Below, piece after piece: positions 1 through 7,150 of a stretch of DNA of 64,000 bases. Source of the DNA: Agathobacter ruminis (GTDB lineage: Bacteria; Bacillota; Clostridia; Lachnospirales; Lachnospiraceae); contig NZ_PDYG01000004.1 in assembly GCF_002735305.1 (NCBI RefSeq), forward strand, positions 1 through 64,000. The letters run 5' to 3'. Within the stretch, counting starts at the first letter, position 1; every line of letters starts with the position of its first letter. The notes under the pieces are model-generated. The model saw only the letters and a list, made by a program, of their open reading frames with translations. It did not search any database and was not told the DNA's origin. Position numbers and translations under genes: made by a program.

Positions 1-90
1 TTTCTGTAAATAATTCTAAGGGAGGATTTGTAAGTTGTCATTGGACTTGTAGTATAAAATGATTCCTACGCAGCCTTCACATGATAAAAT

Positions 91-1389
91 CTACAATTCA
101 ATTTTATTCTGATTCAGTATTTCTTTGATGCCAGTATAAGTTTTTTCTCTTATATTTGCCTCATTCGCATATCTTTCAAAATCAGCTACCACAAGACTTA
201 TCTTAGAAATTATATCTGTACATTTCTTCTTTTTAAGTCCCATCTTTTCACCAACCTCTAATAAATCAATAAGATTGATATCACTCTTTTTTCCATTAAC
301 AGTCATCTGATGTGCACTCAACCATTTGTTTGTAATGTCATAGGAATACGTAATATCATATGCTGGTGACAGTCTCCATTTACCATTTCTATCCATTAAA
401 AATGAAATATTTTTAACATGATCATCTTGATTTACTGCTATACAATTAAAGACCATTCTGCTATAGAATTGCTCTATATCCATCATCGGCAATTTCATTT
501 CTCGCATATATGCCGCTGCCATTTCATAACTACACAATCGTGGTTCCTTATAACTAATATGTGCCATTGCACCCAATGATTGCATGTGTATTTTCTTTCC
601 TTCAACACGATCAAAACGCTTTGTCATGAAATGATTTTCACCTGCATTTGAGTAAATTCTACATTCGTTCATTTGAATTCCCGCATCTAAAGCCATTTTG
701 TAATATGCATACTCAATTAATGTATATTCTGGAACATCTTCTAATCCGTGATCTCCATTACTAGATACTTTATCAAACTTCATCAACCAATAATCGAAAT
801 CTTTATCTAAACTAAGCTGACCAGATTTAATTTCATTTGTTTTTTCGTTCCAAGCAATTAATGCTTTCGCACGTGCTCCTCCTGCAGAACTTCCCACTTG
901 TACTAACTGCGAATAAGTTAATGCATCTTCCGCATTTAGAGTAATTGAATCTCGCTTATTTAATACATCAGAAGCAAACTTTACCATTTCTGAAACATTA
1001 ATACTTTCATTAATATCACTTATTTCTGAACTGGCAGGCACATATTCAAGTGCGCCCATTCCTCGTTTTCCTATATAACACAATCTGTCAATTGCAGTAA
1101 AATCGGTAATTGATTTACCTTGTGATGCAAGCCATTGTTCTATTACTTTGTTTCCAAACGTATCCGGAAGTGAATCTACTACCAATCCTGGCATTCCAAA
1201 AAATGGTTCTCCAGAAAGTGCAGGAAACTCATATACAATATTGCTTAAAGGCATCATTATCGGTGATATTTCAATATTGCTATTCAAAAATTTCTCATCA
1301 TATTCAAAGGATGCATATGGTTTATCCAAATCTTGATGTATAATTCCTACTCTTGTTCCCCATAAATATATTTCAGCTGTTGTATTCAT
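91..1389 (-). CDS. hipA: HipA-family serine/threonine kinase toxin
   Basis: HipA toxins are kinases; the best-known member phosphorylates glutamyl-tRNA synthetase and causes dormancy. This 432-residue protein has the family's usual length. It shows a glycine-rich ATP loop GSSAGGARAK (166-175), the motif WLMKFD (201-206), a catalytic segment NQDDHVKN (320-327) and the metal-binding SPAYDI (341-346), so it looks catalytically intact. Its ATG directly follows the stop of the XRE gene at 1390, giving an antitoxin-first operon, the usual hipBA order. It lies in host DNA just beyond the lysS terminator, outside element 1. The target cannot be told from sequence. Confidence 0.9.
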   Translation of the reverse strand: MNTTAEIYLWGTRVGIIHQDLDKPYASFEYDEKFLNSNIEISPIMMPLSNIVYEFPALSGEPFFGMPGLVVDSLPDTFGNKVIEQWLASQGKSITDFTAIDRLCYIGKRGMGALEYVPASSEISDINESINVSEMVKFASDVLNKRDSITLNAEDALTYSQLVQVGSSAGGARAKALIAWNEKTNEIKSGQLSLDKDFDYWLMKFDKVSSNGDHGLEDVPEYTLIEYAYYKMALDAGIQMNECRIYSNAGENHFMTKRFDRVEGKKIHMQSLGAMAHISYKEPRLCSYEMAAAYMREMKLPMMDIEQFYSRMVFNCIAVNQDDHVKNISFLMDRNGKWRLSPAYDITYSYDITNKWLSAHQMTVNGKKSDINLIDLLEVGEKMGLKKKKCTDIISKISLVVADFERYANEANIREKTYTGIKEILNQNKIEL

Positions 1390-1725
1390 TTATTCTTCAT
1401 CTCCCCATTTAAACGTACCTGTGCTTTCTTCTTTCTTACGAACACGCTGCTTTGGCTTATCCTTATCGTTTAGATAAAAAGACGGTCTTTTTGTTTGATC
1501 CGGAATAAGTAAATCAATATTGCCCTCCAAATTAAGGGCTGACAATATTTTGATTAAACTTTCTAGCTGAATCGAAGCCCCCTGTTCTAACCTAGATATA
1601 CTTCGAATAGATACTCCAGACTCGCTCTCTAAATCTTTCTGTGATACCCCTGCATTAACACGATATTGTTTTATTCTTTCTCCTATCAGTTTCTGATATT
1701 CTACAACGCTAAATTTGTTTAACAT
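1390..1725 (-). CDS. hipB: HipB-like XRE antitoxin/autorepressor
   Basis: A 111-residue protein with a helix-turn-helix of the XRE/Cro type at residues 12-70 (QKDLESESGVSIRSISRLEQ). HipB proteins bind and silence HipA and repress their own promoter. The C-terminal tail (residues 78-111) is charged and probably disordered, as in HipB proteins, where it is prone to proteolysis. The gene abuts hipA with no gap. A pair of 20-bp direct repeats (1730-1789) covers its ribosome site and promoter and is the obvious operator. Confidence 0.85.
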   Translation of the reverse strand: MLNKFSVVEYQKLIGERIKQYRVNAGVSQKDLESESGVSIRSISRLEQGASIQLESLIKILSALNLEGNIDLLIPDQTKRPSFYLNDKDKPKQRVRKKEESTGTFKWGDEE

Positions 1726-1729
1726 AAAA

Positions 1730-1789
1730 CGCCACCTTTGTCTTGTTATATCTATAATATACTCTAACGCGCCAATTTTGTCTAGTTAT
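1730..1789 (-). promoter_or_regulatory. hipBA promoter with paired operator repeats
   Basis: Two direct repeats of CGCCAnnTTTGTCTnGTTAT lie at 1730-1749 and 1770-1789. They match at 17 of 20 positions and are exactly 40 bp apart, about four helical turns. The proximal copy overlaps the minus-strand ribosome site and the distal one overlaps the likely -35 (TAGACA). A -10-like TATATT follows after 17 bp. This layout fits cooperative autorepression by HipB (inference). Confidence 0.65.
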
Positions 1790-1812
1790 CTTTTAATATA
1801 TTCCTTCATCAT

Positions 1813-1869
1813 AACGCAATATATCAATCTAATTTGATAATTTGCGTTCTCAAATTGATATTTTGTGTT
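1813..1869. repeat. Inverted and direct half-sites in the hipB upstream region
   Basis: AACGCAA (1813-1819) with TATCAA (1822-1827) faces TTGATA (1834-1839) with TTGCGTT (1842-1848), forming a near-perfect inverted repeat. A third, direct half-site (TTGATATTTTGTGTT) follows at 1855-1869. The spacing suggests a dimeric regulator site. The rest of 1790-2035 holds no gene I can support. Confidence 0.45.
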
Positions 1870-2035
1870 TTTCGGCACTGTACACCAGGCAAATCGTATT
1901 TCTCGCAAATCGATTCTTCAGTAACAAATCTCGGCACTGCATACTCTTTGAGATAATCAATCTGTGGGGGCTTAACCTCTTTTCTTCCCACATCCTCACT
2001 TCCTTTCTTTTGATTTTTGTAAGGTTTGAGAAAAC

Positions 2036-2080
2036 AAAAAAGACATCCCGATTAGTATTTCTACTAATTGAAATGTCTTT
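2036..2080 (-). terminator. Original lysS terminator
   Basis: On the minus strand AGACAT and ATGTCT (2041-2046, 2073-2078) enclose an inner stem ATTAGTA/TACTAAT (2051-2057, 2062-2068), followed by a run of T. It starts directly after the displaced lysS stop codon (2079-2081), so it is the terminator lysS used before element 1 entered. Confidence 0.75.
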
Positions 2081-2120
2081 AATAATCGAACGCTAGTTCT
2101 GACTTCTTTAAAGTAGGGAA
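2079..2120 (-). pseudogene. lysS: Displaced 3' end of lysS
   Basis: Read on the minus strand, this segment encodes FPTLKKSELAFDY and a stop, in frame with the FPTL at the end of the lysS gene at 16095. It is the native C-terminal tail of lysyl-tRNA synthetase, separated from the gene body by the 14-kb element 1. A terminator follows at once. Joining the two at the shared TTCCCTAC gives a continuous lysS ending LLFPTLKKSELAFDY. Confidence 0.85.
2107..2120. other. attL of element 1
   Basis: The plus-strand sequence TTTAAAGTAGGGAA is matched at 16105-16118 by TTTAACGTAGGGAA, one mismatch in 14 bases; the identical core is GTAGGGAA (2113-2120). One copy is in the lysS remnant and the other in the present lysS 3' end, as expected for integrase-mediated insertion. 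Confidence 0.8.
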
Positions 2121-2230
2121 TACTTTATAGTACCTCTTCATATCTCAGTATTTCGCTTTATATCAAAGGGTTAGAGGAATCGCTTACTCTTCACATCACA
2201 CCACACCAATTTACGCAAAATTATTATTTT

Positions 2231-2270
2231 GTTGTACCATGCGTTGTACCTCATAGTGATTTGTTGTAGT
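2231..2270. repeat. GTTGTA direct repeats inside attL
   Basis: GTTGTACC occurs at 2231-2238 and 2243-2250 and GTTGTAGT at 2263-2270, between attL and the integrase gene. Clustered short direct repeats just inside an att site are typical arm-type integrase binding sites. Function inferred from position only. The rest of 2121-2317 shows nothing I can name. Confidence 0.4.
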
Positions 2271-2317
2271 GGCTAAATCATTCGAAAAATGAACTTTCTT
2301 CCCAAGTTAATTACATA

Positions 2318-3559
2318 TTAGAAAAAATCCATCTTGCTAGCTAATTCTTCTAATGATTCCTGCTTCTTATTAAAGTTAACCTCAGTGTAAATATCCAATG
2401 TTGTCTCTACGTTTTTATGCCCCATGATTTCTTGAATGACTTTGATATTCATGTCGCTCTCACAAAGACGCGAACAGAATGTGTGCCTGAGTGAGTGACA
2501 AGAAAAATGTGGAATGATAACCGGCTCTCTGCTTTGTCTCTTGGCATCAATAATCTCTTTCGCATTATACGCTTCATAGATTCTTTTAATTGCCAGGTTA
2601 ACGCAATGAGGATTATGCAAGGTTCCTAATTTGTTTGAAAACACAAACCCCGTATATCCTTCTAGCTCATATGCACAAAAGCCATCTCGCTTTTGCCTGT
2701 CATACTCATTTTTCAAAGCATTATATACCGTGTCCATCATCGGAATATGTCGAATACCTGCTTCCGTCTTTGGCTTTGAAATTCCAAAGCTGGCTTTTCC
2801 ATTTCGCGTATAGTAAGTAGCCGAATGATTAACACTAATGCTTCTCTTATTGAAATCAATGTCTTTCCATGTAAGGCCCGTACATTCTCCGATTCTCATT
2901 CCGGTTCCGAGAAGAGTAGCAAACAACGGATACCAATGATAATACTCTGGGAAAGACTTTACAGCATCTATAAACGCTTTCTGTTGTTCCACAGTCAAAG
3001 CATGCCTGATGCCCTTGTTCTTCCCGCTATTTCGCTTGATCTCAGCCATCACACCATCTGTCGGATTCTTTCTTATAACATCATCTCTAACAGCCATATC
3101 AAATAATGGATGCAATACCGTATGGACCGAATCCAATGTGTTAATAGCAATTCCCTTATCATTCAACAAATGATAATAAAACAGCTTTACATCCGTATAC
3201 TTTACGTCAGCTAAAAACTTGTTACCAAAATCATTCCGAACAAATCTGTCAAACATGTAAATGTAGTTAGATCTTGTGGTTGCTCGTAGATTATACTTGG
3301 TAGACATATACCTATCAAACGCCATATTGATTGTAGCATGGCCACCCACATAATAATCTAAGCCATCTAACTGTGCCTTTACCAGCTTCTCTTCTTTTTC
3401 CCTTAAAGTGAAAAGATCCTTTGAATATACATAACAACGTTTTCCGTAGGGATCCACATAAGTATATATGTACATCCCGTCCAATTTTCTTTGGCTCTCT
3501 CCCTTCTGAAGGACTCTGCCTTTATTATCCTTCCTTTGCTTTACTTTTGCTTTTGCCAT
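2318..3559 (-). CDS. int: Tyrosine integrase of element 1 (Tn916 type)
   Basis: A 413-residue site-specific recombinase that inserts and excises the element. It has an N-terminal AP2-like arm-binding region (about 1-65), a SAM-like core-binding domain (75-170) and a catalytic domain (185-400). Catalytic residues are visible: R222 in GTGMRIGE, H355-x-x-R358 in HSLRH, H381 in GHKN and Y391 in DIYTEV. The length matches Tn916-type integrases. It is the gene nearest attL and sits behind a strong hairpin (3603-3634) separating it from the Xis-like gene. Confidence 0.95.
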   Translation of the reverse strand: MAKAKVKQRKDNKGRVLQKGESQRKLDGMYIYTYVDPYGKRCYVYSKDLFTLREKEEKLVKAQLDGLDYYVGGHATINMAFDRYMSTKYNLRATTRSNYIYMFDRFVRNDFGNKFLADVKYTDVKLFYYHLLNDKGIAINTLDSVHTVLHPLFDMAVRDDVIRKNPTDGVMAEIKRNSGKNKGIRHALTVEQQKAFIDAVKSFPEYYHWYPLFATLLGTGMRIGECTGLTWKDIDFNKRSISVNHSATYYTRNGKASFGISKPKTEAGIRHIPMMDTVYNALKNEYDRQKRDGFCAYELEGYTGFVFSNKLGTLHNPHCVNLAIKRIYEAYNAKEIIDAKRQSREPVIIPHFSCHSLRHTFCSRLCESDMNIKVIQEIMGHKNVETTLDIYTEVNFNKKQESLEELASKMDFF

Positions 3560-3602
3560 AACAATCTCTCCTTTCGTTGAAAGGAAAGAAGTTCACCAAC
3601 GA

Positions 3603-3634
3603 TATGGGATGCTATTAGTATATAGCATCCCATA
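3603..3634 (-). promoter_or_regulatory. Perfect 13-bp hairpin ahead of int
   Basis: TATGGGATGCTAT (3603-3615) and ATAGCATCCCATA (3622-3634) form a perfect stem with a 6-base loop, about 45 bp upstream of the int start. There is no T-run, so it may be an mRNA-processing or translational-control structure or a recombination-protein site rather than a simple terminator. Confidence 0.55.
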
Positions 3635-3659
3635 AACATTCTCAATGATTCCCCACAAA

Positions 3660-3926
3660 TCAATGATACAAACCTGCAAGTTCCGGCGTGAACTTCTTTG
3701 CCATTCCTTCATAATCTCCGGGGATTCTAAACTGTTCCAAATAAGCTTCAAATATATCCGTATTCACAAGAACCTTATTTCCCATTTTGTAGGTTGCACC
3801 CGCAATCTTTGCATGCTCCTGTACACGTGTAAGCCCCATGCTATATAATTCAGCTGCTTCTTTATATGTCACAAATCTCTTGCGAATCTTTGGATCTGCA
3901 AGATTCTGCTTTTTTTGATCACTCAT
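3660..3926 (-). CDS. DUF6462/excisionase-like small DNA-binding protein
   Basis: An 88-residue protein of the type found beside Tn916-like integrases. It shares the plan FVTYKEAAELYSMGL...KIAGATYKMGNKVLVN...YLEQF with the two small proteins at 15227 and 15483. The plan resembles a winged-helix excisionase in which a YSMG helix precedes a basic wing. The start at 3926 is chosen because AAAGGGGG lies 8 bases upstream; the ATG overlaps the dnaC-like stop by 8 bases. Being directly upstream of int, it is the best candidate for the directionality factor (inference). Confidence 0.7.
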   Translation of the reverse strand: MSDQKKQNLADPKIRKRFVTYKEAAELYSMGLTRVQEHAKIAGATYKMGNKVLVNTDIFEAYLEQFRIPGDYEGMAKKFTPELAGLYH

Positions 3927-4734
3927 GTTTGAATCCCCCTTTTCCAAATATTACTCCTAAGTTTTTAAAGTTTTCGTCCGCTTTTACCCTTCGCTTACTA
4001 CTTCCACCCACATAGATAGGCGTACACATAGCAAGAATACGATCATTAATACGCTTTAAAGTCAAATCCTCTACGCCTTTTAATTCATCTACTGTCTTAT
4101 TCGTAGTAACAATGAGTGGCTTTCCGGATTCCCATCTGCGATTTACAACATTAAATACATTCTGCATCGCAAACTCACTTGTGCGCTCTGCTCCCAAATC
4201 ATCGAGAATCAACAAATCATAAGAAGACAAGGAACGAACATATTCATCTGCATCAAAAGCTGAAATATTGCTAATTTCCGTAAAATCCTTCATCAGAACT
4301 CTGAAGCCCTGGTCAAGTAATGCATTTGCCACTGCTGCCGCAATAAAGGTCTTTCCTGTACCGACTTCGCCCCAAAGTATTAAGCCAATCTTCTTTTTCC
4401 TCACATCTTCCCAATGCTCTACATATGCCCTTGCCTTCTCCATAACTGGAACGCTTCCATCATCATTAGCAAACGTCCAACCATACATTTCTTTCTCGTG
4501 AAAACAAATCATACGATTTCGTTGAACCCTCTCTTCAAATTCTTGTTTCTCACGCTCCGCTTTTTCCCTTTCATAGGCTTCACGCTCACACCGACACATC
4601 AAATGTACACGCCAGAGCTTCCCCTTCTCCAATGGATGAGGGAGAACCTTTTCACATGGCGTATGGCACTTAGCACAATACAGTAAGCCATCTTCAGCGA
4701 TATATGTTTCTTTTTTCAAATTCTGATTTTCCAT
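3919..4734 (-). CDS. DnaC/IstB-like AAA+ ATPase
   Basis: A 271-residue helicase-loader type ATPase. An N-terminal CxxC...CxC cluster (CAKCHTPC, then CRCE) suggests a zinc-binding domain at about residues 18-50. The AAA+ core has Walker A GEVGTGKT, Walker B LLILDDLG and sensor I VTTN. DnaC-like proteins load the replicative helicase, and here the gene follows the RepA_N initiator with a TGATG stop-start overlap at 4734-4736, consistent with a replication operon. The longer reading starting with TTG at 4737 is less likely than this ATG behind GGAAGGAG. Confidence 0.88.
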   Translation of the reverse strand: MENQNLKKETYIAEDGLLYCAKCHTPCEKVLPHPLEKGKLWRVHLMCRCEREAYEREKAEREKQEFEERVQRNRMICFHEKEMYGWTFANDDGSVPVMEKARAYVEHWEDVRKKKIGLILWGEVGTGKTFIAAAVANALLDQGFRVLMKDFTEISNISAFDADEYVRSLSSYDLLILDDLGAERTSEFAMQNVFNVVNRRWESGKPLIVTTNKTVDELKGVEDLTLKRINDRILAMCTPIYVGGSSKRRVKADENFKNLGVIFGKGGFKHE

Positions 4735-5249
4735 CAAAAGCTCTCTCCTTCCCGAACAATATATTCTCTATTATTAAATGTTTTATTTACTCTCTTATAT
4801 TTACTAGGGTCCGGTTTTCTGACCTCAGATGGGCTTGAATTCTGACCTCTGTAAGTATTATTTTCCGGCTTATGTAGGTCAGATTTTTGTCCCATGTGGT
4901 CAGAATACTGACCGCTTTCAGATGTCCATGGAACCTTAATAAAAATATTTGTCATAGTAAGCCCCATCCGTCTTCTCTCAATCAGACCTGCCGACTCTAA
5001 TTCCTTCAAGGATGCCTTCACTGTGGATTTCCCTTTACCCAGATCTTTAGCAAGCTGTGGCGCCGTATATCGGACGTATATAGCGCCATTCTGGTCATAC
5101 CATCCATTTCTCTGAGATAATACGCCACGGCCAAGCAGACAACCATACACAAGCAACGTGGTACTGCTGAGCTTTGAATCCAACAAAGAAAGCGGAATCG
5201 GTATGAAATTGTTCAATTTATCATCTTTAAGCAAATATCGATTTTCCAT
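4734..5249 (-). CDS. RepA_N-domain replication initiator
   Basis: A 171-residue protein whose residues 1-105 resemble the RepA_N domain: an N-terminal strand (FIPIPLSLLD), a VYGCLLGRG helix, then a winged helix-turn-helix (LAKDLGKGKSTVKASLKELESAGLI). RepA_N proteins initiate theta replication of plasmids and of some integrative elements. The last 60 residues are polar and low in complexity. It is translationally coupled to the DnaC-like gene and abuts the unknown 344-residue gene upstream. The repeat block at 6401-6710, upstream of the operon, could be its origin (inference). Confidence 0.8.
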   Translation of the reverse strand: MENRYLLKDDKLNNFIPIPLSLLDSKLSSTTLLVYGCLLGRGVLSQRNGWYDQNGAIYVRYTAPQLAKDLGKGKSTVKASLKELESAGLIERRRMGLTMTNIFIKVPWTSESGQYSDHMGQKSDLHKPENNTYRGQNSSPSEVRKPDPSKYKRVNKTFNNREYIVREGESF

Positions 5250-6284
5250 TTACTCCGCCTCCTTTCCTGTAGGCTCATTTTCAGGCTTATGGTCCAATGG
5301 ACCATAAGTTGATTCATATGCCTTTCTAATGCGTTCAACTTCTACATAAAGCTCCTGTAACTGTTTCTGCGGAACAATCTGATAACGCGTGTAATACTTA
5401 CCATTCTTCGAAGCAATAAACCATTTTCTATCTAACATCTCTCTGGCAAACTCTCGCCGGATATCGTTAATTAGGAAATGTCGAATCGCCCATTCATATC
5501 GCTTGCCGATAAATCTTCGATACATGCAGACGATAAACATAATAACTTTACCGAGAGGCCCATACTTCTTGGACTTGTAATCCTCATAATGCTTTTTCAT
5601 CTCTGCGATTTCCTCCTCATGAAGAGTCGCATATTTCTTGTAATAATTTTTCAAAACGACATCCTTCGCATCCTCCGGATAATGATTCCTACGAAGATAC
5701 TCGTATACATCGCATTCATATTCATAGCGATTTGGAGTAAATGCTTCCTGAACCTCTACCTTTGGCGGATTTAAAAGTCGATCCATGTAGTAGATTTGCT
5801 GGTAACAATTCTTTAATTCGCAGTCTTTGATTTTGTCCTGTAAAGCCTCATTCCTCGATTTCCATTCTTCGACATCAACCTGATGCTTCCTTTGTTCTTT
5901 CGATAATTCCTCTTCAAGTTCCCTAAGCTCTTGCGACAAATCAGCATTTTCTTCAACGCCTTCATAATATGCATCAAAGACTTCCTTAAGCTCATTCGCC
6001 CGGTCATCATACTCCGTGAAATGCATTCGCTCATCCATTGTCCAAAAGAGGGCATTCCACTTCTGCGGATCCACACTTACAGACTTACCATCCTGTGAAA
6101 TCTTGATAATGGTATCTCTCGCAGTTTTAAACCCACTGATATTGGCTCTCGCTGTGGATTCCGGTTTGTCACACTCTTTCATCAAGTATTTCTTAATGTC
6201 GTCAAAGGAACGCTCTTCTCGTCCCAAATACCGGTAAATATCCCAATAGGTACCGATATGCTTTAATGTTTCTTCTACACTCAT
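5250..6284 (-). CDS. Unknown protein with HTH-like N-terminus and coiled coil
   Basis: I do not recognise this 344-residue protein. The start at 6284 (MSVEETLKHIG) follows GGGGAAAGG; a longer reading to 6404 would run into repeat unit 1 and lacks a ribosome site. Residues 1-85 look like a small helical DNA-binding domain, 105-165 are strongly charged and probably coiled coil, and a hydrophobic helix (LGKVIMFIVCMYRRFIG) occurs near 245. It is the first gene downstream of the repeat block and ends one base before repA, so a role in replication or its control is likely. Confidence 0.6.
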   Translation of the reverse strand: MSVEETLKHIGTYWDIYRYLGREERSFDDIKKYLMKECDKPESTARANISGFKTARDTIIKISQDGKSVSVDPQKWNALFWTMDERMHFTEYDDRANELKEVFDAYYEGVEENADLSQELRELEEELSKEQRKHQVDVEEWKSRNEALQDKIKDCELKNCYQQIYYMDRLLNPPKVEVQEAFTPNRYEYECDVYEYLRRNHYPEDAKDVVLKNYYKKYATLHEEEIAEMKKHYEDYKSKKYGPLGKVIMFIVCMYRRFIGKRYEWAIRHFLINDIRREFAREMLDRKWFIASKNGKYYTRYQIVPQKQLQELYVEVERIRKAYESTYGPLDHKPENEPTGKEAE

Positions 6285-6400
6285 TGTTATCCTTTCCCCA
6301 ATCACCCTTGCTGCAGTCAAACGAATTGGTATCATTTGTTTATAGTTTTGTGAGGCACGTCTGCCTCTGGTCAGAAAAAAAGCTTTTTTCCTCTCACAAT

Positions 6401-6710
6401 GCATTTAGGTTCAAAAATAACTGATTACTAAATGCCGAAAAAATTTATCCAAAAATCCGGCTTATTTTTCCCCTCACTATACATATGGGGTGGTTTTAAG
6501 CTCATTACTAAAATTTCCGCAAATTTTTTTGCTTCTATATATCATTTGGGTTGAAAAATCACCCATTACTAAACCGAGAAGAATTTTTCTTTATCCCTTC
6601 ATTTACTATTTGGAACGAGTCAGAACCAATTACTAAAAAATTCTTATTTCCACCCGTTCAAAATACATATGGGACACATATGATCTGAATCTGCAGAAAT
6701 TTTGCGCAAA
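6401..6710 (-). repeat. Degenerate TTTAGTAAT repeat block of element 1
   Basis: Five related units upstream of the replication operon. On the plus strand units 1-4 end with ATTACTAA at 6424-6431, 6504-6511, 6565-6572 and 6629-6636, each preceded by CATTTGG-like or CATATGG-like sequence about 25 bases earlier. Unit 5 (6665-6699) ends TCTGAATCTGCAG instead. Units are 61-80 bp apart and several contain short stems (TGGGT/ACCCA in unit 3, TTGG/CCAA in unit 4). A homologous block lies at 42781-42972 in element 2, in the same orientation relative to its downstream genes. Possible iterons or a shared regulator's sites. Confidence 0.7.
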
Positions 6711-6740
6711 AAAGAAGACAGGTGTTTTCCTGTCTTCAAT
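6711..6740 (-). terminator. Terminator after tnpW
   Basis: GAAGACAGG (6714-6722) pairs with CCTGTCTTC (6729-6737); on the minus strand the stem is followed by a T-run. A second hairpin (AGGAAC...GTTCCT, 6774-6801) lies just upstream. Together they insulate the relaxase-tnpW transcript from the replication operon. 6802-6903 shows nothing else. Confidence 0.7.
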
Positions 6741-6903
6741 CTGCTCTCTTCTTTAGATTTTTTGTAACAAAATAGGAACCTGGTACATTTACCAAGTTCC
6801 TCGTTCCAACTATTCTGATTCTAATGTAACATACCCCACTTTCAAAAAAAAGGGCCATTTGGAAGCGTTTTGTCAAGAACATATTGCTATCATTTGCAAT
6901 ATG

Positions 6904-7071
6904 TTATGCAGGCTTGCTATCCTCGGAAACGCCCTCTTTTACGGCTCTGAGTGCCTTTTCCTGCATACTCATGCCTTCTTCCTTGAAGTTCATAACGACT
7001 TCATACTGTGTCTTGCCGATGGTAGTCTCAAAGGATCCTCCGGCATTGTATTTCTGTTCGGTATTCTCCAT
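6904..7071 (-). CDS. tnpW: TnpW-like small transposon protein
   Basis: A 55-residue protein starting MENTEQKYNAGGSF behind GAGAGGAGG. The central TTIGKTQYEVVMNFKEEG followed by EKALRAVK matches my memory of the TnpW family (a short beta strand pair, then a helix), which occurs in mobilizable transposons of Firmicutes and has no established function. It lies downstream of the relaxase, separated by a bidirectional terminator. The opposite-strand reading in this stretch is a shadow. Confidence 0.75.
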   Translation of the reverse strand: MENTEQKYNAGGSFETTIGKTQYEVVMNFKEEGMSMQEKALRAVKEGVSEDSKPA

Positions 7072-7090
7072 AATCCTCCTCTCCGAAAAG

Positions 7091-7126
7091 AAAAGGCACG
7101 ATTACCGCTTTGATAATCATGCCTTT
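7091..7126. terminator. Bidirectional hairpin between relaxase and tnpW
   Basis: AAAAGGCACGATTA (7091-7104) pairs with TAATCATGCCTTTT (7113-7126) with one G-T position. A-rich and T-rich flanks allow termination on both strands; on the minus strand it ends the relaxase transcript, with some read-through into tnpW possible. Confidence 0.75.
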
Positions 7127-7150
7127 TGCTCCTCAATATGTTTTTCATGT

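Noticed and set aside
1824-1991. A 55-codon minus-strand ORF with a GTG start behind AAGGAAG (MGRKEVKPPQIDYLKEY...)
   Set aside because: Residue composition is plausible, but its end runs through the half-site repeats at 1813-1869, it matches no family I know and it could be a gene remnant. Too weak to list as a gene.
6284-6404. Upstream extension of the 344-residue gene to ATG 6404
   Set aside because: The extension is basic and low in complexity, overlaps repeat unit 1 and lacks a ribosome site, whereas 6284 has GGGGAAAGG.
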